Shown here one piece after another: positions 12,771 through 18,351 of a stretch of 18,400 bases of DNA. Positions within the stretch are counted from its first letter, which is position 1. Each line of letters starts with the position of its first letter. Under the pieces are notes generated by a model. The model worked only from the letters and a program-made list of their open reading frames with translations, was not told the origin of the DNA and ran no database searches. This DNA is from JAEUSE01 sp964648985 (lineage in GTDB: Bacteria > Patescibacteriota > Doudnabacteria > UBA920), in the NCBI GenBank assembly GCA_964648985.1, contig CAZYMS010000025.1:1-18400 (forward strand). The letters are read 5' to 3'. Both the position numbers and the translations under genes were made by a program.

Positions 12771-13310
12771 ATGACTAAAGACCACTATCTGTACTTACGC
12801 ACCTATCTTGCATCGCATAAATTTTTTGTGCGCACGTTAGACTTTTTTGCAGGACAGGTGGTGTATGCGTATGTTGCGTTGCCTTTTTTACTTATATGGT
12901 TTCGCACTGGCCGCGCGTTTATTGCGCTAGCAGGGGCGGCACTCATTGTGTCCTGGGGCATGGTAGTGCAAGGGATTGCCCTTCTTCTTCCGTGCCCAAG
13001 ACCCTATCAAAAGTTTAAATTCATCCCCCTTGCTGGTAAAGCTTTGTTCTCGAGAGTAGATACTCGGTTCAATGCATTTCCATCTGGTCACACCACGGCC
13101 ATAGCTACGCTTACACTTGTAATAGGATATTTTAGCGTGCCTTTGGCATTGATCAGTGGGGTGGTGTTATTATTCACTGCACTATCACGCATACTACTTG
13201 GATACCATTACCCGCAGGACGTAATTGGCGGCTTTGTAATTGCAAGTGTTGTCGTGTACATGCTCCAATTTACCGGTGTTTTTGGATATATTTTGCGGTT
13301 TGTGGTGTAG
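12771..13310 (+). CDS. PAP2 family membrane phosphatase
   Basis: The 179 residues are membrane-spanning and of the PAP2 (type 2 phosphatidic acid phosphatase) superfamily. Motif 1 is reduced to PCPRPY (R77-P78) with the usual preceding Lys not visible at its expected place; motif 2 is PSGHTT (104-109); motif 3 is SRILLGYHYPQD (139-150) with R140, H146 and D150. Bacterial members of this size often dephosphorylate undecaprenyl diphosphate or lipid phosphates on the outer face of the membrane. The position directly behind uppP supports such a role, but that is inference. No Shine-Dalgarno sequence is seen; it is likely translated from the uppP message. Confidence 0.9.
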   Translation: MTKDHYLYLRTYLASHKFFVRTLDFFAGQVVYAYVALPFLLIWFRTGRAFIALAGAALIVSWGMVVQGIALLLPCPRPYQKFKFIPLAGKALFSRVDTRFNAFPSGHTTAIATLTLVIGYFSVPLALISGVVLLFTALSRILLGYHYPQDVIGGFVIASVVVYMLQFTGVFGYILRFVV

Positions 13311-13319
13311 AGTGTTCAT

Positions 13320-13349
13320 TTGCCTTAGCTGTGTTGGTTCTGCTAAAAT
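13320..13349 (+). promoter_or_regulatory. Promoter for tRNA-Leu
   Basis: TTGCCT (13320-13325), an 18-base spacer, then TGC-TAAAAT (-10 at 13344-13349, extended by TG). It predicts a start near 13357, about 20 bases before the mature tRNA. Confidence 0.55.
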
Positions 13350-13376
13350 AGTATGGCTTTAAGCCTCTTACCAGAG

Positions 13377-13461
13377 GCCGGTGTGGCGGAACTGGCAGAC
13401 GCGCACGACTCAAAATCGTGTATCGAAAGATGTGTGGGTTCGACTCCCACCACCGGCACCA
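13377..13461 (+). tRNA. tRNA-Leu (anticodon CAA)
   Basis: Acceptor GCCGGTG (13377-13383) pairs with CACCGGC (13451-13457), and CCA is encoded. Anticodon stem CACGA/TCGTG encloses the loop CTCAAAA, anticodon CAA (reads UUG). A long class II variable arm (TATCGAAAGATGT) and a T arm GTGGG-TTCGACT-CCCAC are present. A small hairpin, GCCTCT/AGAGGC (13363-13378), overlaps its first two bases and may compete with or assist 5' processing. Confidence 0.97.
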
Positions 13462-13466
13462 CCTTC

Positions 13467-13500
13467 TCCGCCAGCTGGCGGATTCGTCTGGCTTACGCCA
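13467..13500 (+). repeat. Palindrome TCCGCCAGCTGGCGGA plus a second small hairpin
   Basis: A perfect 16-base palindrome (13467-13482) starts five bases after the tRNA CCA end and is followed by a second hairpin, TGGC-TTAC-GCCA (13489-13500). No T-tract follows. It may be a repeat element or contribute to tRNA 3' processing or termination. Confidence 0.6.
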
Positions 13501-13509
13501 AAGAAGATT

Positions 13510-13538
13510 TTGTGAAGTTTTGTGCAAAGTTATAAAAT
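13510..13538 (+). promoter_or_regulatory. Probable parB promoter
   Basis: TTGTGA (13510-13515) and TAAAAT (13533-13538) are separated by 17 bases. The predicted start is near 13545. A seven-pair hairpin, TGCTGGA/TCCAGCA (13555-13573), would form in the leader before ATG 13584. Confidence 0.5.
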
Positions 13539-13583
13539 AGATGGTGAATAATATTGCTGGACACGCTCCAGCACTTTTCAAAT

Positions 13584-14654
13584 ATGTTAGACGGTATTAT
13601 AGGCCAACCAACACCAAATAACACAGACTATAACTCAGCTCAGCCAGTTTTGGATGATGATGTTTTTGCATCTATTTTAGGCTACATGGCACCTATCCCT
13701 ACTGCCCCTGCGGTGGATGTACCTGCGGAGTCCGATGTTGAAAAGGGTGACCCTTTTGCTGCAAAAGGGTCACCCTTTGACGCGAACCCTGTGGTTGTTG
13801 AACCCACAGAGCGTGTGTCGTATGCAGATGCGCAAATAGAAGAGATAGAAGTTACCAAAATTGTTCCAAATCCATTCCAGCCTCGAAAGATTTTTGATCC
13901 AGAGGGCTTGAAAGAACTTTCTAAGTCCATCCGTGAGCATGGGGTTATACAACCATTGGTCGTTACCAAGACTTCGGCAGGATATGAACTAGTGGTAGGA
14001 GAACGCCGCTTTCGTGCATCCATTCTGGCCGGTCTCGCTAAAGTACCTGCCATTGTAAAGCAAACGCTTGAGGACCAGACGAAGCTCGAAGTTGCTCTTA
14101 TAGAAAACATACAACGGCGCGAACTTAACGCAATTGAAGAGGCACGGGCATATGACAGGCTTATCAAAACTTTTAATCTCACGCAGGAACAAGTAGCTCA
14201 AAAAGTGGGAAAGTCGCGTCCATCTGTTACCAATACGCTTCGTTTACTTAATCTTCCCGTTGAAGTCCAGCGTGCAGTTATAGAAAATAAAATTACTGAG
14301 GGACATGCCCGGGCCCTGCTCTCTGTTCCAGAAACCGAAAAACAACTGGTACTTTTTAAGGCTATTCTTGACCAGAACCTAAACGTACGTCAGGTAGAGG
14401 CCAAAGCACGCGAGCTTTCACTAAAGCGGCAGCTGGATGCAGCAGCGCCAGATCCAAAACTCATGGCCATAGAAACAGAGCTTCGATCACGCCTTGGCGC
14501 GCAAGTAAAAGTCCAGCGACAGGGTCGGGGCGGCCGTATTACCATAGAGTTCTTTAGCGATGAAGATTTGCAGGATATTGTAAATAAATTAGAACAAACA
14601 GAAGCGCCTTCAACAAAATCTGGGGACGCATCCGATTCTTACTTTACGGTATAA
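13584..14654 (+). CDS. parB: ParB family chromosome partitioning protein
   Basis: CTP-dependent DNA clamp that loads at parS sites and works with ParA and SMC in origin segregation. From ATG 13584 there are 356 residues: a poorly conserved N-terminal extension of about 85 residues, the ParB/Spo0J N domain (IVPNPFQPRK 93-102; the CTP-binding GERRFRAS 139-146; IENIQRREL 173-181), a helix-turn-helix (about 200-221, LTQEQVAQKVGKSRPSVTNTLR), and a C-terminal dimerisation region ending in an acidic, Ser-rich tail. The extension contains an in-frame palindrome encoding KGDPFAAKGSPF (about 54-65). A TTG at 13554 would add ten residues but lies at the leader hairpin, so I prefer the ATG. No parA is adjacent; the neighbours are tRNA genes. 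Confidence 0.93.
   Translation: MLDGIIGQPTPNNTDYNSAQPVLDDDVFASILGYMAPIPTAPAVDVPAESDVEKGDPFAAKGSPFDANPVVVEPTERVSYADAQIEEIEVTKIVPNPFQPRKIFDPEGLKELSKSIREHGVIQPLVVTKTSAGYELVVGERRFRASILAGLAKVPAIVKQTLEDQTKLEVALIENIQRRELNAIEEARAYDRLIKTFNLTQEQVAQKVGKSRPSVTNTLRLLNLPVEVQRAVIENKITEGHARALLSVPETEKQLVLFKAILDQNLNVRQVEAKARELSLKRQLDAAAPDPKLMAIETELRSRLGAQVKVQRQGRGGRITIEFFSDEDLQDIVNKLEQTEAPSTKSGDASDSYFTV
13742..13778 (+). repeat. 37-base nested palindrome inside parB
   Basis: Arms 13742-13759 and 13761-13778 are exact reverse complements around T13760. Each arm contains AAAGGGTGACCCTTT, itself a palindrome with a three-base centre. It encodes almost the same KG(D/S)PF...KG(S/D)PF peptide on either strand. It is related to the palindromes at 1532-1574 and 17101-17141. 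Confidence 0.9.
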
Positions 14655-14658
14655 CATG

Positions 14659-14696
14659 TTCCATCTAATTTACGCGCCCGCGTAAATTAGATGGAA
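14659..14696 (+). repeat. Perfect 18-pair hairpin between parB and tRNA-Pro
   Basis: TTCCATCTAATTTACGCG (14659-14676) pairs exactly with 14679-14696 around CC. It starts four bases after the parB stop. No T-tract follows, so it is not a standard terminator; it may protect the parB mRNA 3' end or be a repeat element. Its sequence is unlike the AAGGGTG palindromes. Confidence 0.85.
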
Positions 14697-14727
14697 GACA
14701 TACAGGATCTAAGGAAAATTTTATTGA

Positions 14728-14801
14728 CGGGCTGTAGTATAGTGGTAGTACGCAAGGCTGGGGGTCTTGTAGTGAGAGTTCGATTCTCTCCAGCCCGACC
14801 A
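14728..14801 (+). tRNA. tRNA-Pro (anticodon GGG)
   Basis: Acceptor CGGGCTG (14728-14734) pairs with CAGCCCG (14791-14797); the C1-G72 pair is typical of bacterial tRNA-Pro. Anticodon stem CAAGG/TCTTG encloses CTGGGGG, anticodon GGG (reads CCC/CCU). T arm GAGAG-TTCGATT-CTCTC. CCA is encoded. No clear promoter is seen; it may be read through from parB. Confidence 0.95.
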
Positions 14802-14819
14802 AGAGGTCTGTAAAACAGT

Positions 14820-15230
14820 ATGGAGTCAAAAAAATTTGTTGCAGTCTTGAATAAGAAAATTGAAGTGGGTAAGGCCATGAATGCTTTGGCTCATATGACA
14901 GTGGGTCTTGTTGAATCGTATAATGAAACTGATATGGGCGTTATCAATTATGCTGATAAAGATGGTGGTATGCACATTGCCTCAAAATATCCATACATAA
15001 TTTTAAAAGCAGAGAATTCAAATAAAATTAGAGCACTGAGAAACTCCTTGATTGAAAAGAATATCCCTTTTGCGTCGTTTACAAGTGCTATGGCAATTGG
15101 TGGTTACGAAGAACAGCTAGAAAAGTCTAAAGCAACACCGGAGGCAGAGTTGGAGTATTATGGTATTTGTATGATTGGTGATAAGCTTGAATTAGACGAT
15201 CTGACTAGAAAATTTTCTTTATGGCTCTAG
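14820..15230 (+). CDS. DUF2000 family protein (Pth2-like fold)
   Basis: The 136 residues start KKFVAVLNKKIEVGKAMNALAHMTVGL, which matches the beginning of DUF2000 proteins (a peptidyl-tRNA hydrolase Pth2-like fold, function not established). The rest alternates strands and helices (YPYIILKAENSNKIRALRNS, PFASFTSAMAIGGYEEQL). It should be a small soluble cytosolic protein. It begins 18 bases after tRNA-Pro and may be cotranscribed with it; no Shine-Dalgarno sequence is seen. The setting next to tRNA genes and upstream of a tRNA-editing gene is suggestive, but no function follows from it. Confidence 0.72.
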   Translation: MESKKFVAVLNKKIEVGKAMNALAHMTVGLVESYNETDMGVINYADKDGGMHIASKYPYIILKAENSNKIRALRNSLIEKNIPFASFTSAMAIGGYEEQLEKSKATPEAELEYYGICMIGDKLELDDLTRKFSLWL

Positions 15231-15274
15231 GCATGCAAGTTAATTATTTTATTTTTACACTTTTTAGCTTTAGA

Positions 15275-15346
15275 AGGCCGGGTCTTTTGTGATACTAGTT
15301 TTTGGGAGTATTGAAAGACCTGGCCTGTGCGGGTCTTTTTGTTTTT
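15275..15346 (+). terminator. Double, mutually exclusive hairpins: terminator or attenuator
   Basis: AGGCCGGGTCTTT (15275-15287) pairs with AAAGACCTGGCCT (15314-15326), 13 pairs with one G-U, plus an inner TACT/AGTA. The AAAGACC strand (15314-15320) can instead pair with GGTCTTT (15332-15338), which runs into TTGTTTTT, a standard intrinsic terminator. The upstream hairpin would block the terminator. It lies between the DUF2000 gene and alaX. Confidence 0.7.
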
Positions 15347-15349
15347 CCA

Positions 15350-15450
15350 TCATCCTCGCGAAGGCGGGGATCTATGCTTGCCTATCAGCAAACAATAGGA
15401 TGTCCCGATGCGACATTGGGACGTGGATTCCCGCCTGCGCGGGGATGACA
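15350..15450 (+). repeat. Inverted-repeat element upstream of alaX
   Basis: The left end TCATCCTCGCGAAGGCGGGG and the right end (about 15425-15448, GGATTCCCGCC...GGGGATGA) are imperfect reverse complements. An inner hairpin is formed by GTCCC and GGGAC. It is related at both ends to the element inside tatD (3587-3703), with a different interior. Its right end is nine bases from the alaX -10 box. Translating it gives the repeat-typical WIPACAGMT, not a real gene. Confidence 0.85.
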
Positions 15451-15458
15451 GAGCGGAG

Positions 15459-15464
15459 TATAAT
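15459..15464 (+). promoter_or_regulatory. Consensus -10 (TATAAT) for alaX
   Basis: A perfect TATAAT twelve bases before the ATG at 15477. The predicted start is near 15471, giving a leader of about six bases. Any -35 would lie inside the repeat element; none is obvious. Confidence 0.5.
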
Positions 15465-15476
15465 TAAAACGTTTAT

Positions 15477-16208
15477 ATGATATCAACAAAGTTAATTTAT
15501 TTAGAAGACATGCATACGCTCGAAGGCGATGCAAAAGTAGTAGGGGTGGGGGAGATGGATGGTCGCGCGTATATAGTACTTGATCAAACTATTCTCTATG
15601 CGCAAGGCGGAGGCCAGCCTGCAGACCATGGGGTTATCAAAAATAATGTGTCTACCTTCACTGTTACTGATGTACGGTTCAAGGACGGTATTGTCTACCA
15701 TTATGGTGAGTTTGAGAAGGGCGCATTAGCCATTGGTGACTCGGTAGCTGTCCAGGTAGATGGCGAACGGAGGCAGTTGCATAAGCGTTTGCATGCAGGC
15801 GCCCATGTTTTAGATATGGTTGTGGCAGAAATGAATCTACCCTGGGTGCCTGGTAAAGGGTACCATTTTCCCGACGGTCCGTATGTGGAGTATGCTGGCT
15901 CATTAGATGGTATAGATGTACAGCAGCTGAAAGAAAAAATGGAGAAAAGAATACATGAAATTATTGCAAGCGATGCTTCTACTCGCACAGTGTTTGTTAA
16001 TAAAGAAGAAATGACAAAACTTTGCAGGTTCGTACCTGAACATCTGCCTGAAGGTAAGCCAACGCGGGTGGTGCTCTATGGAGACTTTGGAGTTCCGTGC
16101 GGTGGTACGCATGTGGCGCATTTAAGCGAAATTGGTAAAGAAAATATACGTAAAATAAAAGTGGAAAAAGGAATCGTGAAAATAGGGTATGATATAAGTA
16201 GGTCCTAA
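15477..16208 (+). CDS. alaX: AlaX-type alanyl-tRNA editing protein
   Basis: Free-standing relative of the AlaRS editing domain that deacylates tRNA-Ala wrongly charged with Ser or Gly. The 243 residues contain YAQGGGQPADHG (41-52, the glycine-rich motif of the N-terminal part), the zinc pair H106/H110 in HAGAH, and the second pair C208/H212 in CGGTH. Size and the presence of the GGGQ part point to an AlaX-M-like form without the long C-terminal extension of AlaX-L. The ATG 15477 is supported by a consensus -10 just upstream. The transcript ends near a degenerate heptamer array that begins at the stop codon. No alaS is in the window. Confidence 0.92.
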   Translation: MISTKLIYLEDMHTLEGDAKVVGVGEMDGRAYIVLDQTILYAQGGGQPADHGVIKNNVSTFTVTDVRFKDGIVYHYGEFEKGALAIGDSVAVQVDGERRQLHKRLHAGAHVLDMVVAEMNLPWVPGKGYHFPDGPYVEYAGSLDGIDVQQLKEKMEKRIHEIIASDASTRTVFVNKEEMTKLCRFVPEHLPEGKPTRVVLYGDFGVPCGGTHVAHLSEIGKENIRKIKVEKGIVKIGYDISRS

Positions 16209-16236
16209 TTTTCAAATTCGCAATTTTCAATTTTTA
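16208..16236 (+). repeat. Degenerate heptamer array after alaX
   Basis: ATTTTCAA, ATTCGCA, ATTTTCA and ATTTTTA follow the alaX stop with a seven-base period (the first unit has eight). It is similar in base pattern to the array before the MFS gene and the exact arrays in metG and leuS. Confidence 0.6.
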
Positions 16237-16257
16237 AAGAAAACAAAAATACTTAGA

Positions 16258-17079
16258 ATGAAATACATTAAAGCGTTAATAATTTTTATTGCCATTGTGT
16301 GGCTGGCGACTGCGCCCATTGCTATGCATGCGAGACCTGGTAGCATTTTGCATAGAGTAAATATTATTGTAAATGAACCTGTGTGGGCGTGGATACACAT
16401 TACCCAAGATGGACGTGCAGATACAATAGAGCAGCAGTATGAACACCGGTATGCAGATATTGAACATGCATGGAACAGCAAAGAAGCGTGGCAAGAACCG
16501 TGGGCGTATAAAGCAGAAGATGCGACTGCAGGAAGAGTTATTGCTCAAATAAATAACGCCATTGCTGCGCAGGACTTTAAAGTAGCAGACACGCTTGCTG
16601 CCCATACACTGGCTATTGCTCGCGGACATAAACAAGTTCTGCTAGCTTTGGTTGCTAAATCAGGACTGGGGAAAACAGTGGCTGATGTTGCATTTATGGA
16701 CGTACGTCTGAATGCGCTCTCTGATTTGCGTCAAAGCATTGCCTCGAGGTTCGCTATAGCCTATAGTAAAACAGAGCTGGTAAAAGGTATAGATGACAAG
16801 CTTATTCAGTTGGACACGTATATTACTACCGCAGATACACAAATTCAGGACGCAAATATGGCAATAGGGGATACTGAACGTCTGGCAATACAAAACACTC
16901 TGCAATATGCCAAGAACTTGCAAGCGATGGCAAAGGACAAGCTTGCCGGCGACCAATACGTAGATGCATATCGGTACGCAAATGAGGCAGAGGGCTATGC
17001 TAAAGAAGTGTCGATAGTGGTTACTGCAGCTCAGGAATTTGGTGTGCATATTCCTACCAGCTTCTTACCCGTTCAGTAA
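16258..17079 (+). CDS. DUF5667-like exported or membrane-anchored protein
   Basis: The 273 residues start with a hydrophobic signal or anchor (about 4-22, ending ATAPIAMHA), followed at once by RPGSILHRVNIIVNEPVWAWIH. This resembles the PGSPLYxLKR... segment that opens DUF5667 domains, common in CPR genomes. The remainder is helical, with heptad-like stretches (IEQQYEHRYADIEHAW; TERLAIQNTLQYAKNLQAMAKDKL). This suggests an extracytoplasmic helical-bundle protein. A signal peptidase site after AMHA (residue 25) is plausible. Function is unknown in the family. The Ala content is high but base use is like its neighbours. No Shine-Dalgarno sequence is seen. Confidence 0.7.
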   Translation: MKYIKALIIFIAIVWLATAPIAMHARPGSILHRVNIIVNEPVWAWIHITQDGRADTIEQQYEHRYADIEHAWNSKEAWQEPWAYKAEDATAGRVIAQINNAIAAQDFKVADTLAAHTLAIARGHKQVLLALVAKSGLGKTVADVAFMDVRLNALSDLRQSIASRFAIAYSKTELVKGIDDKLIQLDTYITTADTQIQDANMAIGDTERLAIQNTLQYAKNLQAMAKDKLAGDQYVDAYRYANEAEGYAKEVSIVVTAAQEFGVHIPTSFLPVQ

Positions 17080-17100
17080 TAATACTATTTTTACGACTGT

Positions 17101-17141
17101 TACAAGGGTGCTCCTTGCGCCGCGCAAGGAGCACCCTTGTA
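17101..17141 (+). repeat. 41-base nested palindrome just upstream of queA
   Basis: Arms 17101-17120 and 17122-17141 are exact reverse complements around C17121. Each arm is a rough palindrome (CAAGG...CCTTG). It ends seven bases before the queA ATG, much like the element that abuts metG. No T-tract follows. Confidence 0.9.
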
Positions 17142-17148
17142 GAACTAT

Positions 17149-18351
17149 ATGCGAGTAGATCCCGAAGAGTACAATTTTCAGTTTCCTGCATCACTTATAG
17201 CCCAAAGCCCTGCGCATCCTCGTGATAGCGCGCGGCTTTTGGTTTACGACAGAAAAAGCAAAGTTGTGGAGTTGGATACATTTAAGAACTTAGTAGCGCA
17301 CCTACCTTCTAGGGCGGTAATTGTATTTAACGAAACAAAAGTGGTTCCTGCCCGTTTCTTTGTGCACAAGCCAACTGGCGGTAAGGTGGAACTTCTGTAT
17401 ACTGGCAAGTCTTTGAACACATTTGATGCGCTTGCGAATCGTCCTCTCAATGTAGGTGATGTGCTAGGACTGTCGTCTGGTTCCTCTCCTCGCGAGGAGA
17501 GGTTAGGTGAGGTCATAGTGAAGAACGATGATGGATCAAAAGCTACTACGACCTCCTCCAGCTCCTCCTCAAGAGGAGGAGGGCAGGGTGCGGTATCTGT
17601 ATCCTCCGGTTCCTCCCCTAAGATGGGAGAGGCTAGGAAAGGTATGAACCAGGAACACCAAATTGTGGTTACCAAAAAACTATCAAAAGGATACCGTTTT
17701 AAATCCTCATTTCCTATTTCCGACTTATTTTCTATTCTAGAAAAATATGGTGTCACTCCAATACCGCCATATATAAAAAACAGTACTCTTGCTGAAAAGA
17801 AACTTCGCAGTGAGTATCAAACGGTATTTGCTAAGTCGCAAGGTTCTAGTGCAGCGCCCACAGCAAGCCTGCATTTTACGAGTAGTCTACTCACGAAACT
17901 AAAAAAAGCGGGAATTGCCATAGAGTATGTAACCCTCCATGTAGGACTCGGTACTTTCGCGCCGCTCACTGAGAGGCATATTCAGACACGGAAGCTTCAT
18001 AAAGAATGGTACGAAATCTCATCAGCCACTGCGAAGCGTTTAGAGAAGTATAAAAAGCAAGGGCGGCCAATTGTCGCAGTGGGCACAACTGTCGTTCGTA
18101 CGTTAGAATCGACCGCTACTACTATGGGTAAGTTAAGCAAACTTTCGGGAGAGACCGAAATATTTATTTACCCGCCGTATACATTTAAGTTTGTAGATAG
18201 TCTTATTACCAACTTTCATGTACCAAAATCTAGTTTAATGATGTTAGTGGCAAGTTTAATTGGGCGGGAAAAACTGCTTGAACTATATGCGCTGGCTGTA
18301 AAGAAAAAGTTCAGATTGTTTTCGTTTGGCGATGGTATGCTCATTAAGTGA
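17149..18351 (+). CDS. queA: S-adenosylmethionine:tRNA ribosyltransferase-isomerase
   Basis: Transfers and isomerises the ribosyl part of SAM onto preQ1 at the wobble base of GUN-anticodon tRNAs, making epoxyqueuosine. The 400 residues include the N-terminal YNFQFPASLIAQSPAHPRDSARLL type region (8-31, shown in part), FNETKVVPAR (60-69), GVTPIPPYI (201-209), EYQTVFA, AAPTASLHFT (G in place of S is usual), HVGLGTFAPL and TNFHVPKSSLMMLV. Typical length is about 340; the excess is a Ser/Gly/Arg-rich segment at about 109-168 encoded by GC-rich hairpin repeats, with the frame kept. All conserved blocks on both sides remain. The TGA stop (18349-18351) lies in the first unit of a heptamer array. The start is the ATG right after a palindrome; no Shine-Dalgarno sequence is seen. 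Confidence 0.96.
   Translation: MRVDPEEYNFQFPASLIAQSPAHPRDSARLLVYDRKSKVVELDTFKNLVAHLPSRAVIVFNETKVVPARFFVHKPTGGKVELLYTGKSLNTFDALANRPLNVGDVLGLSSGSSPREERLGEVIVKNDDGSKATTTSSSSSSRGGGQGAVSVSSGSSPKMGEARKGMNQEHQIVVTKKLSKGYRFKSSFPISDLFSILEKYGVTPIPPYIKNSTLAEKKLRSEYQTVFAKSQGSSAAPTASLHFTSSLLTKLKKAGIAIEYVTLHVGLGTFAPLTERHIQTRKLHKEWYEISSATAKRLEKYKKQGRPIVAVGTTVVRTLESTATTMGKLSKLSGETEIFIYPPYTFKFVDSLITNFHVPKSSLMMLVASLIGREKLLELYALAVKKKFRLFSFGDGMLIK
17473..17652 (+). repeat. Repeat-derived insert in queA (three hairpin units)
   Basis: Three GGAGAGG-type hairpins in a row. The first is a 20-base perfect palindrome (17483-17502). The second has arms 17562-17570 and 17573-17581 (CTCCTCCTC/GAGGAGGAG). The third is CTCCC/GGGAG at 17613-17629. 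The first and third share TCCGGTTCCTC- or TCTGGTTCCTC-like starts and GG(T/C)TAGG ends, so they look like copies of one element. The encoded peptide is low-complexity (SSSSSSRGGGQ). Confidence 0.8.

Noticed and set aside
13353..13535. Open frame of 60 residues across tRNA-Leu
   Set aside because: It contains the whole tRNA gene in frame and has no independent support.
13554..13583. TTG start for parB ten codons upstream
   Set aside because: It lies at a leader hairpin and close to the predicted transcript start; the ATG at 13584 is preferred, though not excluded.
13742..13778. parS site inside parB
   Set aside because: The palindrome AAAGGGTGACCCTTT does not match the canonical parS and is related to repeats elsewhere.
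15289..15480. Open frame of 63 residues between the DUF2000 gene and alaX
   Set aside because: It is a read-through of the attenuator hairpins and the repeat element; WIPACAGMT is a typical repeat-derived peptide.
17244..17756. 170-residue minus-strand open frame inside queA
   Set aside because: It is kept open partly by the GC-rich repeats; queA on the other strand is certain.
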